Source of the DNA: Chamaesiphon minutus PCC 6605
Lineage (GTDB): Bacteria; Cyanobacteriota; Cyanobacteriia; Cyanobacteriales; Chamaesiphonaceae
Reading direction: 5' to 3'
NCBI RefSeq assembly: GCF_000317145.1
Contig: NC_019697.1
Span: 5,096,886-5,160,885 of the forward strand
DNA: 64,000 nt
Shown here: piece by piece, positions 49,046-58,911 of the stretch
Layout of the letters: each line of letters starts with the position of its first letter
Numbering within the stretch: the first letter of the stretch is position 1
Translations under genes and position numbers: made by a program
The notes under the pieces: model-generated
What the model was told of the DNA's origin: nothing
Seen by the model: the letters and a program-made list of their open reading frames with translations, nothing else
The model's database searches: none

Positions 49046-49537
49046 ATGGCTTCTACCTTTTCTTTTGATATTGTCAGCGATTTCGATCGGCAAGAATTAG
49101 TAAATGCTCTCGATCAAACCAATCGCGAGATCGGCAGTCGTTACGATCTCAAAGATACGCAGACTACTGTCGAACTTGCTGACGAAAAAATCACAGTGAA
49201 TACAGCGAGTGAAATGACTCTCGATGCCGTCCATGATATGCTTCAGAGCAAAGCACTCAAACGCAATCTTTCGTTGAAAATTTTTGACTACGGTAAAATT
49301 GAGTCATCGAGTGGCAATCGGATTCGTCAAGAAATCACGCTCAAAAAAGGTATCAGTCAAGATATTGCCAAACAGATTTCCAAGCTAATTCGGGATGAAT
49401 TTAAAAAAGTTCAACCGTCAATTCAAGGCGATGTCGTCCGCGTTACTGCCAAGGATAAAGATGAATTGCAAGCCGTAATGCAGCGGCTCAAACAAGAAGA
49501 TTTACCTGTGGCTTTGCAATTTACTAATTATCGCTAA
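49046..49537 (+). CDS. yajQ: YajQ-family nucleotide-binding protein
   Basis: The 163-residue protein begins [38 protein letters not shown], the YajQ signature, and ends with the second domain [16 protein letters not shown]. YajQ proteins have two small ferredoxin-like domains and bind RNA, and in some bacteria cyclic-di-GMP. Role in cyanobacteria is not established. A strong terminator follows at 49574. Confidence 0.95.
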   Translation: MASTFSFDIVSDFDRQELVNALDQTNREIGSRYDLKDTQTTVELADEKITVNTASEMTLDAVHDMLQSKALKRNLSLKIFDYGKIESSSGNRIRQEITLKKGISQDIAKQISKLIRDEFKKVQPSIQGDVVRVTAKDKDELQAVMQRLKQEDLPVALQFTNYR

Positions 49538-49573
49538 ATTAATCGATCGTCGATTGTTAGGCTATTAAGGCAG

Positions 49574-49611
49574 GGGTTGGCTTGATGCAATCAAGCCAAC
49601 CCTCTGTTTTT
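49574..49611 (+). terminator. Terminator after yajQ
   Basis: A perfect 13-bp stem, GGGTTGGCTTGAT (49574-49586) with ATCAAGCCAACCC (49590-49602), loop GCA, followed by TCTGTTTTT, about 36 bases past the yajQ stop. Confidence 0.93.
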
Positions 49612-49823
49612 GTTGAAATTGGTGTTTTATCGCTCTACAAAGTATGAATAGTTGCCCCAATTTAAAAAACAATCCTCCAAGATGGATCGATTGACTCCAT
49701 CTACAGCAAGATTTTTACAATCTGCAATCTGCAATCCACAATGGTATTAATTTTTAGCTAGGAAGACAAACTCGATCGCTTGTCGCTTTAAAATAAAAAT
49801 CTGGACTTTCTGCCAAAACCGTC

Positions 49824-51158
49824 GTGATAAATCTCCAACCCGTCGATCGTCATCAAAGTTTAACCGTCAATTCACCTGCGGATGTATCGCTTCAGGGCAC
49901 ATTGCAAATTCCGGGTGATAAATCGATTTCCCATCGCGCCTTGATGCTGGGAGCCTTGGCTGAGGGAGAGACGACAATTCGGGGATTATTGTTGGGCGAA
50001 GATCCTCGAAGTACGGCGGCGTGTTTTACCGCAATGGGGGCACAGATTTCGGAGTTAAATACCGAGTTGGTGACGGTGACGGGGATTGGTTTGGGACAGC
50101 TTCAGGAGCCTGTAAGTATCCTCGATGCTGGCAATTCGGGGACGACAATGCGGCTGATGTTGGGAATTTTGGCTTCTCATCCCGATCGATTTTTTACCGT
50201 TACAGGCGATGATTCATTACGATCGCGTCCGATGTCCCGCGTCGTCAATCCCCTCACGGAGATGGGATCGCAGATTTGGGGACGCCGAAATAATTCGCTC
50301 GCACCGCTGGCTGTGCGCGGACGAGAATTACAACCGATTCAATATCATTCGCCGATCGCCTCAGCTCAGGTTAAGTCAGCCATTTTACTCGCTGGATTGA
50401 TGACTTACGGGCGCACCACGGTCACCGAACCAGCCTTATCGCGGGATCACTCCGAACGGATGTTACGTGCGTTTGGGGCGCACATAGAAGTCGATCCAGA
50501 GACGAATAGTGCGACGGTGACGGGTTATCCCACGCTCGTAGGACAACAAGTGATTGTCCCTGGAGATATTAGCTCCGCAGCCTTTTGGTTAGTTGCTGGC
50601 GCGATCGTGCCCGGTTCGGAGTTGTATATTGAAAATGTCGGTGTCAACCCGACCCGCACGGGAATTTTGGTCGCTTTAGAATTAATGGGTGCCGATATTA
50701 CCCTCGAAAATCAGCGTGAAGTTGCAGGCGAACCCGTGGCAGATTTGCGAGTCAAACATAGTAATTTAAAAGCTTGTGAAATTAGCGGCGATCTTATCCC
50801 CAGACTGATCGATGAGATTCCGATTTTAGCTGTAGCAGCAGTATTTGCTAAAGGCACGACCATAATTAAAGATGCCGCAGAATTGCGCGTCAAAGAAAGC
50901 GACAGGTTGCAAGTAATGGCCGCTGCCTTAACTAAAATGGGCGCGAACATTACCGAATTACCAGATGGTTTAGAAATTACTGGCGGCGGCTCATTAATCG
51001 GCGCAGAACTCGATAGTTTTACCGACCACCGGATTGCTATGAGCCTCGCGATCGCGTCTGTAATGGCGAAGGGAAAGACTACGATCGCGCGTGCGGAAGC
51101 TGCCTCAATTTCTTATCCAACTTTCTTCGATTCATTACGCAGCATTATCAAGTCATAA
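49824..51158 (+). CDS. aroA: 3-phosphoshikimate 1-carboxyvinyltransferase
   Basis: The 444-residue EPSP synthase of the shikimate pathway starts at GTG with [15 protein letters not shown]. It holds [22 protein letters not shown] (phosphoshikimate site, Lys/Ser), [17 protein letters not shown] (PEP/phosphate loop), and [18 protein letters not shown]. It follows the yajQ terminator and ends with a 6-base overlap with the convergent macrodomain gene. Confidence 0.96.
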   Translation: MINLQPVDRHQSLTVNSPADVSLQGTLQIPGDKSISHRALMLGALAEGETTIRGLLLGEDPRSTAACFTAMGAQISELNTELVTVTGIGLGQLQEPVSILDAGNSGTTMRLMLGILASHPDRFFTVTGDDSLRSRPMSRVVNPLTEMGSQIWGRRNNSLAPLAVRGRELQPIQYHSPIASAQVKSAILLAGLMTYGRTTVTEPALSRDHSERMLRAFGAHIEVDPETNSATVTGYPTLVGQQVIVPGDISSAAFWLVAGAIVPGSELYIENVGVNPTRTGILVALELMGADITLENQREVAGEPVADLRVKHSNLKACEISGDLIPRLIDEIPILAVAAVFAKGTTIIKDAAELRVKESDRLQVMAAALTKMGANITELPDGLEITGGGSLIGAELDSFTDHRIAMSLAIASVMAKGKTTIARAEAASISYPTFFDSLRSIIKS

Positions 51159-51689
51159 CATACCAAAAGCTTCTACATAAGCATCGTAATCGGTATCGCT
51201 AAAGCAGACAAAACTGACACCCGCAATCGATCTATCTGTCTCCAAATAAGTCTGCACTGTCTCTAGTGCCACCCGCGCCGCTAGATCGATCGGATAACCA
51301 TAAGCACCACAACTAATCGCCGGAAATGCGATCGTTTGAATCTGATGTAACGTCGCCAGAGCCAGACTTTCGCGATAGCAACTTGCGAGTAATTCTGGTT
51401 CGCCACTATTACCGCCACGCCAAACGGGGCCGACGGTATGAATTACATATTTTGCCGTCAATCGATAGGCTGGAGTAATTTTGGCTTTACCAGTTTTACA
51501 TCCATTAAGTTGCCGACAGGCGGCGAGTAATTCGCCACCAGCAGCGCGATGAATTGCCCCATCGACACCACCACCGCCGAGCAACGAACTATTGGCCGCA
51601 TTGACGATCGCATCTACCGTTAATTTAGTAATATCGCCCTGAATAATCCCCATGCGTTCTTGAGGGGTTGCGAGTGGTTCTGGTGTCAT
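51153..51689 (-). CDS. Macrodomain ADP-ribose deacetylase (YmdB type)
   Basis: The 178-residue macrodomain begins with [37 protein letters not shown], with Asn-Ala-Ala-Asn and the [13 protein letters not shown]-ribose loop, then [18 protein letters not shown], the second ribose-phosphate loop. This is the MacroD/YmdB class that hydrolyses O-acetyl-ADP-ribose or mono-ADP-ribosyl links. It overlaps aroA by 6 bases at the convergent stops. A possible role is to clean up or regulate ADP-ribosylation. Confidence 0.94.
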   Translation of the reverse strand: MTPEPLATPQERMGIIQGDITKLTVDAIVNAANSSLLGGGGVDGAIHRAAGGELLAACRQLNGCKTGKAKITPAYRLTAKYVIHTVGPVWRGGNSGEPELLASCYRESLALATLHQIQTIAFPAISCGAYGYPIDLAARVALETVQTYLETDRSIAGVSFVCFSDTDYDAYVEAFGML

Positions 51690-51763
51690 GGGGATTATGG
51701 ATTGGGGATTGTGGATTCTGAATCTTGGTCGATAAACTGATTCCTTTAACTACCAACTCTCAG

Positions 51764-52879
51764 CTAACCTGGTTGTTGAGAAGCTAAGACAGAATTGGCA
51801 TCGCAAGTGACAGTGCCATTAGAAATCGTTACTAATGGTGGGAAAAAACTGCTCGATTTGCTAATGCAACCATCGGTTTTGACAAAAACTTTAGAGTCCC
51901 GCTCGATCGCATATATCACTCCGACAAAACTGCGCAGGTTGTTACTAGTAGGTGTAGCCATAATGATAAAGTTTTTGCGACTAGCAGCACCAAGATCGCT
52001 AACTAGCTCTGCTTCAAACTTATAGCCACTATCTGCTGGCATACCACTAAGAGTTGTCGAAATAGCAAAATTTTTGGTCATGTTAGCCGTGAGTAATTCA
52101 TCCAGTTTGGGCTGCATCACTGATTGGACGTATTTTTGAGCTGCTTTTTCTTGCTTGATTTTGTAGAATTTGCCGCCACCTAAAAATAACGGTAAGATAA
52201 CAGCTAGCACGATTAATGCCGTAAAAACACCAGAAATACTCAGGCTCACAACGCTCAACCTTTTGGCAGTAGCCGCAGATTTAACCGCGCCCAGATTATC
52301 TCCCTCGGCATGTTTAGAATTAACCTGACTGGCATAGATAATTGCCACTATACCCAAAGGCAAAACACCTAACAAAGTCGCTACAATTGCCAGCACCATG
52401 TGATTTTCGGGGCAAAATGTTGGGGGCGGATCTTCTCGATCGATCGTGGATGTGGTTTGCCTGACGCTACTAGGCTCGATGTCGGCAATCGGTTCGATCC
52501 ACACCTTTCCCTCCCAACTGGGTTCTGTCGCGTCGGCTTGCCTACCAAAAACTTTAACTGTCTGTTCTGGAATTTGCAGTTTGCCCAATACCTGTTTGAC
52601 GACATTAGTCATCTGTTGCTGGTTGGGAACAGATAAGCCCGATAACTCGATTATTATTAGCTCTGGATCGTTGGTTACGGCTGCTACGATCGCTTGAGAC
52701 TTGAATTTACGATTGAGAGCGGTGGTTATTGTCTCAACATCAAGTTCAGCGGTTGAATCTAAGGACGATGACGGTAGCGGAGTCATGATAGTAGTGGCTC
52801 GCGAACGAGTTGGAGAAATACTATCTGTTATTATTCCCAAACAACTGAGATTAACTACCACATCGTAACTGCTCGGCAT
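51764..52879 (-). CDS. Dispanin/CD225-like membrane protein
   Basis: A 371-residue protein. Residues 40-130 form an N-terminal mixed alpha/beta domain (ETITTALNRKFKSQAIVAAV...). A hydrophobic segment at about 155-225 (ENHMVLAIVATLLGVLPLGIVAIIYASQVNSKHAEGD...AATAKRLSVVSLSISGVF) is a match to the CD225/dispanin double-helix pattern: first helix ending GIVAI.YASQV..K...GD, then A..SA..AK and the second helix. A long extracytoplasmic tail, about 235-371, follows. Start may be the ATG at 52879 or at 52786 (MTPLPSSSLD). Function unknown. Confidence 0.75.
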   Translation of the reverse strand: MPSSYDVVVNLSCLGIITDSISPTRSRATTIMTPLPSSSLDSTAELDVETITTALNRKFKSQAIVAAVTNDPELIIIELSGLSVPNQQQMTNVVKQVLGKLQIPEQTVKVFGRQADATEPSWEGKVWIEPIADIEPSSVRQTTSTIDREDPPPTFCPENHMVLAIVATLLGVLPLGIVAIIYASQVNSKHAEGDNLGAVKSAATAKRLSVVSLSISGVFTALIVLAVILPLFLGGGKFYKIKQEKAAQKYVQSVMQPKLDELLTANMTKNFAISTTLSGMPADSGYKFEAELVSDLGAASRKNFIIMATPTSNNLRSFVGVIYAIERDSKVFVKTDGCISKSSSFFPPLVTISNGTVTCDANSVLASQQPG

Positions 52880-53138
52880 TTGTCGGACTGAGATCGGCTT
52901 CTCGGTAACATTCGCAACTCTACTTAATAATGCTTAATTAATGTTTACTCAATTATTAAAATAAACTGTATTTCGATCGGTGGGGATCGCAAAAGAGTTA
53001 AGCTCAGGTTAACAGTTTTAAATATAGTTAGCTGTTAATTAATTCCTCATCTTCTCGGTGCATCTTACTGGATATTAATTAGTTCGACCGATTGAATCGA
53101 TACATTCACCATACACTCATTAGGGGGTGGCGATCGAC

Positions 53139-55157
53139 ATGACTATAAGTACAAAACGGATTTGTAATGTCGGAATTGTGGGGCCGTACTTAGCAGGCAA
53201 AACCACATTATTAGAAAGTTTGCTGGCCGTAACGGGAGCGATTTCGCGTAAAGGCAGCGTTAAAGAAGGAAATACGATCGGCGATAGTGTGGCAGAAGCT
53301 CGATCGAGGCAGATGAGCATCGAAATTAGCGCGGGCACTACTGTAGTTGAAGACGTTCAGTTTACATTTATCGACTGTCCTGGCTCGATCGAGTTCAGTC
53401 AAGAGACATATAATGCACTAATCGGTGTCGATGCGGCAATTGTGGTGTGCGAACCAACGATCGATCGCGTATTAACACTTTCACCTTTATTTAAATTTTT
53501 AGACGATTGGGAAATTCCCCATTTAGTTTTCATCAATAAAATCGATAAATCGAATGTTAATTTTATCGATCTTCTCCACTCCCTCAAACAAGTATCGAGT
53601 CGTCCGTTAGTCGCACATCAGTATCCGATCGTCGAAGGTGAAAAAGTCCTCGGTTTTATCGATTTGGTCACTGAGCGAGCCTATCATTATCATCCCGGTA
53701 GTGCGCCCGATCTCGTGCCATTCCCAAACGAACTTCGCGAAGCAGAACGCGTTGCACGGGCAGAAATGTTAGAAGAACTCGCCAACTTTGACGACCATTT
53801 ATTAGAAGAATTAATCGCCGAAATTAATCCAGACGAAGAAGAGATCGTGCGCGATCTGCGGATGGAATTGGGGGCAGATACGATCGTCCCTGTCTTCGTC
53901 GGCGTCGCCGAACTCGATTACGGCGTGCGTCCGCTGTTAGCCGCACTGTTACGCGAAGCTCCCGAAGCAGAAGTCACCGCCAAACATCGCGGGATCGATC
54001 GACACAAAGGCGATGGCGCGGTCGCACAAGTGCTGAAGACGATTTACAGTCAACAAGGCGGTAAGCTCTCTGTGGTGCGGATGTGGCGAGGGAATCTAAC
54101 TGACGGATCGATCGTCAATGGCATCCGCATTGGCGGCATCTATCGGCTGTTAGGCAGCCAGCAACAGTCCTTGCAATCGGCTAGTGCGGGGGAAATCGTT
54201 GCCTTAGGACGACTCGAAGGCATCAAAACAGGTGCGACGATTGGTGATAGTGAGATCGCAGAGTTACCCCAAGCCCAAACTCTCACCCCAGTTTACGCAC
54301 TAGCGATCGTGCCCAGCAATCGCAATGATGAAGTCAAACTCAGCGGTGCTTTAACCAAACTAGTTGAAGAAGATCCCTCCCTGCACTGGGAACAGCACGG
54401 CGACACGCACGAAGTAATTTTGTGGGGACAGGGCGAAATTCACCTGCAAGTAGCGATCGATCGGTTGCGGCGCAAGTACAATCTCCCCATGCAGACGCAC
54501 CTTCCCCAAGTTGCCTACAAAGAAACCATCCGCAAACCCGTCACGTCGATTCACGGACGCTACAAACATCAGTCTGGGGGACACGGACAATTTGGCGATG
54601 TTTTTCTCGATATCCAGCCGCGCCAACGGGGAACGGGTTTCGACTTCAAAGAAACGATTGTCGGTGGTGTCGTTCCCAAACAATATATTCCTGGTGTCGA
54701 GACAGGGGTGCGTGAATTTCTCGATCGCGGGCCATTAGGTTTCCCGATCGTCGATGTCGCGGTAACATTGACTAATGGCTCCTACCATAGTGTCGATAGC
54801 TCCGAGCAAGCATTTAAAAACGCCGCCCGCTTGGCAATGACAGAAGGGATCTCCAAGTGCGAACCGACATTATTAGAACCGATTCTGGCGATCGAAGTTT
54901 CGGCTCCGAGCGAGTTTACCTCTAAAGCATTGCAACTATTAACCGGACGCCGCGCCCAAATTTTGGGTTATGACGCCAAATCTGGCTGGAACGGTTGGGA
55001 TGTAGTTTCGGCTTATTTACCCCAAGCGGAAATGCACAGTTTTATCGTGGAGTTGCGCTCGCTCACTATGGGGGTGGGTTTCTTTACCTGGCGTTATGAA
55101 AGGTTGCAAGAGGTACCCGAAAAGTTAGCCGAACGCGTATTGGCACGGAGTAAGTAA
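53139..55157 (+). CDS. Elongation factor G-like protein
   Basis: The 672-residue five-domain GTPase resembles EF-G but differs at switch points. The P-loop is GPYLAGKTT (15-23), G4 is NKID (133-136), and G3 reads DCPGS (79-83) instead of DTPGH, so the catalytic His is a Ser; the G2 RGITI is replaced by RQMSIEISAG. Such EF-G paralogues (EF-G2-like) occur in cyanobacteria and other bacteria. It is likely a slow GTPase with an unknown ribosome role. The ATG at 53139 is chosen, with AGGGGG upstream; a GTG at 53127 is less likely. Confidence 0.9.
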   Translation: MTISTKRICNVGIVGPYLAGKTTLLESLLAVTGAISRKGSVKEGNTIGDSVAEARSRQMSIEISAGTTVVEDVQFTFIDCPGSIEFSQETYNALIGVDAAIVVCEPTIDRVLTLSPLFKFLDDWEIPHLVFINKIDKSNVNFIDLLHSLKQVSSRPLVAHQYPIVEGEKVLGFIDLVTERAYHYHPGSAPDLVPFPNELREAERVARAEMLEELANFDDHLLEELIAEINPDEEEIVRDLRMELGADTIVPVFVGVAELDYGVRPLLAALLREAPEAEVTAKHRGIDRHKGDGAVAQVLKTIYSQQGGKLSVVRMWRGNLTDGSIVNGIRIGGIYRLLGSQQQSLQSASAGEIVALGRLEGIKTGATIGDSEIAELPQAQTLTPVYALAIVPSNRNDEVKLSGALTKLVEEDPSLHWEQHGDTHEVILWGQGEIHLQVAIDRLRRKYNLPMQTHLPQVAYKETIRKPVTSIHGRYKHQSGGHGQFGDVFLDIQPRQRGTGFDFKETIVGGVVPKQYIPGVETGVREFLDRGPLGFPIVDVAVTLTNGSYHSVDSSEQAFKNAARLAMTEGISKCEPTLLEPILAIEVSAPSEFTSKALQLLTGRRAQILGYDAKSGWNGWDVVSAYLPQAEMHSFIVELRSLTMGVGFFTWRYERLQEVPEKLAERVLARSK

Positions 55158-55456
55158 TTTATTTCTCGCTCGCTCGATTGCTTGTGGGAAGTGAAGATCT
55201 ACCGACCCATCCCTATGGGCACCCCTGTCTTGACGTTTTTATTCGGGGGGAACCCCCGAATAAAAACGTCGCTCCGTTCGCGAAGCGTTCCGAAGGAAAG
55301 CGTCTCGAAGAGAAGCGTCTGCCTGCACAGAGGAGGGGATTTTTTGGAGATGACATAAGTTTAATAATGGCAGCACTAAGCGTTCCGTAGGAATGGAGAG
55401 GCTACACCAACGAGTGCCGCTACACCAAATCTACTCTACGATTTTCCGCGATTTAT
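55158..55456. other. Intergenic repeat region with a long hairpin
   Basis: About 300 bases. A perfect 18-bp stem, GACGTTTTTATTCGGGGG / CCCCCGAATAAAAACGTC, occurs at 55232-55270, followed by GCGTTCCG.. and GCGTCTCG.. iterated words. A short frame through it is not considered a gene. Confidence 0.6.
55232..55270. repeat. 18-bp perfect inverted repeat
   Basis: GACGTTTTTATTCGGGGG (55232-55249), a 3-base GAA loop, and the exact complement (55253-55270). No T-tract follows on either side, so it is probably a dispersed palindromic element; it could also act as the end of the EF-G-like transcript. Confidence 0.8.
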
Positions 55457-56566
55457 TCATCCTAAACTTAACGCGATCGATCCCAATCCTATCCACAAGA
55501 GAAAACTATAGCGAGTCAACCTCAAAGCTTGCTGAATAATATCGGCAGTAATCGGTTGTAAATCGTCACCCAATAGTGGTTTTTCTTGTACTTGTCCCTT
55601 GTAGTAATTTATCCCTCCAACTTGCACCCCCAATGCTACGGCATAGGCGCATTCGCTCCAACCAGAATTAGGACTGGGATCTTTAACCGCGTCGCGGAAG
55701 CATATTCGCCAGACAGTCAGGGGTTTACCAGAAATCAGGCTCAGCGTAAGTACGCTAAGGCGACAGGGTAGCCAAGTGAGAATGTCTTCGGATTTGGCAC
55801 TACACCAGCCGATATCGGTGTATGGCTCGCGACGATAGCCGACCATCGAATCTAGAGTGCTGGCGGCTTTGTAGGCCATGGCGAGGGGTACAGCCCCAAT
55901 TGCGGGGATAAAGGCACCGATGATCGCGTAAAACAGGGGAGCCATCACGCCATCGATCGCGTTTTCGGTGACGGTTTCGAGGATGGCACGGTGGATTTCG
56001 GGGATGGTTAATTTATCAGTGTCTCTACCGACGTACATACTAAGTTTCGATCGAGCCAACTCTAGATCTGCACTGGCAATTGCGGTAAGGACATCTTCCG
56101 CCGCTCGTCGCAGGCTTCTTCCGGCAAAGCAACTTGCCAAGGCGATCGATCGCACGGCAATACTCAACCACGGGTGGATCGATTCACAGAGATGGATTAG
56201 CAGCCAAGTAATTGCTCCCGTACCAAAGATTAATCCCCAGCACAAAACTACCCCCGCCAGACGTCGCAAGTACGGACTCTTGACGTATTTGAGGGTGGTT
56301 TGGGTAAATAGATCGATCGTCCATCCCATCACTTGCACGGGATGCAGCCATCCCCAAGGATCGCCGATCAGATAATCTAGATACGCCGCGAGGAGGAGGA
56401 AGAGGGTGGATGGGTGGATGGGTGAATGAGTGGATGGGTGGATGGGTGGATGGGGTGGACTGTACCACCGTAGGATGAGTGGATGGGTGGATGGGTAGAT
56501 GGGGTGGACTGTACCACAGTAGGATGGGTGGATGGGTGGATAGTACCGATCTCCTAATCCTGTCAA
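55457..56566 (-). CDS. cbiB: Adenosylcobinamide-phosphate synthase (CbiB/CobD)
   Basis: The catalytic part starts near residue 56, LLLAAYLDYLIGDPWGWLHPVQVMGW, which is the conserved CbiB N-terminus, and continues with ENAIDGVMAPLFYAIIGAF and KAASTLDSMVGYRREPYTDIGW. It attaches aminopropanol to adenosylcobyric acid in B12-type cofactor synthesis. The first 55 residues (TTG start at 56566; HPSTHPLILRWYSPPHPP...) are encoded by GGATGGGT-type tandem repeats and are Pro/His/Ser-rich. No in-frame ATG, GTG or TTG lies between the repeat and the conserved start, so the real start is unclear. Confidence 0.85.
   Translation of the reverse strand: MTGLGDRYYPPIHPSYCGTVHPIYPSTHPLILRWYSPPHPPIHPSTHSPIHPSTLFLLLAAYLDYLIGDPWGWLHPVQVMGWTIDLFTQTTLKYVKSPYLRRLAGVVLCWGLIFGTGAITWLLIHLCESIHPWLSIAVRSIALASCFAGRSLRRAAEDVLTAIASADLELARSKLSMYVGRDTDKLTIPEIHRAILETVTENAIDGVMAPLFYAIIGAFIPAIGAVPLAMAYKAASTLDSMVGYRREPYTDIGWCSAKSEDILTWLPCRLSVLTLSLISGKPLTVWRICFRDAVKDPSPNSGWSECAYAVALGVQVGGINYYKGQVQEKPLLGDDLQPITADIIQQALRLTRYSFLLWIGLGSIALSLG
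56400..56545. repeat. GGATGGGT-type tandem repeat at cbiB 5' end
   Basis: Repeats of GGATGGGTGGATGGG with interspersed GGGGTGGACTGTACCAC units overlap the 5' end of the cbiB frame. The larger unit TAGGATG...GTGGACTGTACCAC appears twice. Confidence 0.85.
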
Positions 56567-56599
56567 TCCTTAAATCCTTAAATCCTGATAATTAATTTA

Positions 56600-58579
56600 C
56601 TACGGTTCTGCTTTTGCATCGTCTAATTCGATTTTATTTATTTTATCTGGTTTGATTGTTTCTGTTTTATCTTTATCTATTTCGGTTTTATCTGTCTTCT
56701 TGTTTTTAACTGCACTCGGGTCGCTAGGGGGAATGCCATCGAGTGAAATTAATGAGTCCATCACAGATTTGACAATCGGTGCGGCGACGTTACTACCGAA
56801 GGCTTTTTCTTTACCTTTGGGTTCATCGACTGCGGCAAATACGACGTAACGATGTTGTCCGTCCACAGGTAAAATTCCTACAAAACTGGTAATTTTTTTA
56901 CCATCTTGTTTGTAGCCGCCGAGCATGGCTTTTTGAGAAGTGCCAGTTTTCCCTGCAATCCGATAGCCAGGAATTTCGGCTCTAGCTCCAGAGCCGTGGG
57001 TGACGACAGTTTCCATCATTGCCAAGACAGATCGGGCATTGTGGGAGGAGAAGATCTGTGTGGGTTCGGGGAGAGTATTTTTGTCTTTGCGCACTCCGGC
57101 ACTATCGTATAACCCTTCTACCACATGCGGAGTTACTAGTTTACCGCCATTGGCCAGACTGCCGATCAATGTCACCAATTGAATGGGAGTGAGTGAAAAG
57201 CCCTGCCCGAAGGCTGTATTGGCCGGATAGATCGGGGATGCCACAAACTCGCGCCGACTGCGGATTTCGCCGCGTTCTTCTAAGGGCAGATCGATTCCAG
57301 ATTTTTGACCCAAACCAATCCGTTGCAGCCAATTATAATAGACGTCGGGTTTGAGCCGTTGCATCATTTTGACCATGCCGACGTTGCTCGAATGTTGGAG
57401 AATTTGGGCGATGTCGAGCTTGCCATTACCTTTTTTGTCGGAGTTGCGGATGGTATCCGTACCGACAGTGATGCTGCCATCGTCGATAAAGGTGGATTTT
57501 GGCTCGATAACTCCATTTTCTAGGGCAATGGCAACGGCGATCGGTTTGAAGGTCGATCCTGGCTCATAGAGGTCGGAAACAGCCCAATTTCGCAGTAGAG
57601 TTGCCGCGCGCTTTTCACCGACGATTTTGCTGTAATTTTGGACGTCTTTACCGTACTGGTTGGGATTGTAAGTTGGTTCGACGACGAGCGATCGCAATGC
57701 TCCCGTATCGGCATCCATGACAATTACCGTCCCGCGTAAGGCATTCCATTCTTTCATTTTTTGCTTGAGTGCGGTTCTGGCGGCACGTTGTAGGCGCAAA
57801 TCGATACTCAGTCGCAGTTGCAAGTCATCGGTATGCAAAAAATCCAAGGTGACGCGATCGGGTAAAATTTCACCTCTAGCAGTCTTAGTTAAGTTGTATG
57901 GGACGACCTTGCGCTCTAACAGCGTGGTTTGACTGTATTCTACTCCCGCCTGGGGTTGTCGCTGCCAATCGAGATAGCCCAAGACTTCCGCGAGCATATC
58001 ATCTTGAGGATAAAATCGCGTATAGTCGAGTTCGCCTTGGACGATCTCGACACCTTCGACTTTGAGTGCTCTAATCCGATTTCTAGTGTCTTCCCGCAGT
58101 CCCGATCCGACGAACACTCCCGTCTTGCGCTGTTGAAATTTGGTCGTGAGATCCTGCACCGTGCGTCCGACAATTGGTGCTAGTCGCTGCGCCATATCTG
58201 CTGGCGTTACGGCGACAACCAACCCTGTTTTGGAGCCTTTTTTGCGAACTACTTCGGTGAATTTTTCGGGATGGGCAAAGACAGTATAACTAAGTCTGTC
58301 GATCGCCACTCGATCGTTCGAGCGATCGACAATCGTCCGGCGCGGGACTACCGATCGCATCGTTACTCGTTGCTGCTCTTTGGCTTTTTCTTGCAACTTG
58401 GGGGCTTCGATAATTTGCAACCAAACAAGTCTCGCCAGTAGCATCAATGTCGCCAATCCCCAGGTACTCCAAACGGCGATCGTTCTCGCGATTGTCCGAT
58501 TCACTTTCACCGTCAAACGGGTCGATTTGTGACGATTGCCACCAATTTGTACTGATTTTTTCCGGTGGATATTACTCAT
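56600..58579 (-). CDS. ftsI: Peptidoglycan D,D-transpeptidase FtsI (PBP2/PBP3)
   Basis: The 659-residue class B penicillin-binding protein has a short cytoplasmic head, one membrane helix (about 30-55), a dimerisation domain (about 60-230), and the transpeptidase. Catalytic motifs are S342-T-F-K345, S397-S-N399 and K544-T-G546. It makes septal cross-links with the divisome, the same process the min cluster positions. The tail after 620 is Lys/Asp-rich and repetitive (TDKTEIDKDKTETIKPDKINK). Confidence 0.95.
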   Translation of the reverse strand: MSNIHRKKSVQIGGNRHKSTRLTVKVNRTIARTIAVWSTWGLATLMLLARLVWLQIIEAPKLQEKAKEQQRVTMRSVVPRRTIVDRSNDRVAIDRLSYTVFAHPEKFTEVVRKKGSKTGLVVAVTPADMAQRLAPIVGRTVQDLTTKFQQRKTGVFVGSGLREDTRNRIRALKVEGVEIVQGELDYTRFYPQDDMLAEVLGYLDWQRQPQAGVEYSQTTLLERKVVPYNLTKTARGEILPDRVTLDFLHTDDLQLRLSIDLRLQRAARTALKQKMKEWNALRGTVIVMDADTGALRSLVVEPTYNPNQYGKDVQNYSKIVGEKRAATLLRNWAVSDLYEPGSTFKPIAVAIALENGVIEPKSTFIDDGSITVGTDTIRNSDKKGNGKLDIAQILQHSSNVGMVKMMQRLKPDVYYNWLQRIGLGQKSGIDLPLEERGEIRSRREFVASPIYPANTAFGQGFSLTPIQLVTLIGSLANGGKLVTPHVVEGLYDSAGVRKDKNTLPEPTQIFSSHNARSVLAMMETVVTHGSGARAEIPGYRIAGKTGTSQKAMLGGYKQDGKKITSFVGILPVDGQHRYVVFAAVDEPKGKEKAFGSNVAAPIVKSVMDSLISLDGIPPSDPSAVKNKKTDKTEIDKDKTETIKPDKINKIELDDAKAEP

Positions 58580-58911
58580 TTAAATATTACATTGGTGATA
58601 AAAAGCACAGTAAGATTTATTATTCGATAGTATCTTAACGAAAATGTAACATTTAGATCGATCGAAACGAACAGATCGGTTAGGATCTGGACACGCCAGT
58701 TGCTGGCAATTTTAAAATAAGGATCTAAAAAGCTTAGTATAGTATCGAGATCGATTTACTAGTCAGTTTAGAGTATGTTCGAGCGATCGCTATAGCTTAT
58801 TTTCAGTTGACGATTAGATATTTGCTTTACCAAGCATTTGCTCGATGGTCAACTCAGACAACGGATCTAAGCTATTGTTGATTACAATATCCACAAAACT
58901 AGTTGTTACAA
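58580..58911. other. Divergent region upstream of ftsI and the DUF4912 gene
   Basis: About 330 bases, A/T-rich near both genes. It must contain both promoters; no box stands out. No other gene. Confidence 0.4.

Noticed and set aside
55178-55390. 70-codon frame after the EF-G-like gene
   Set aside because: It is built on the 18-bp hairpin and iterated GCGTCTCG words, so it is probably noncoding.
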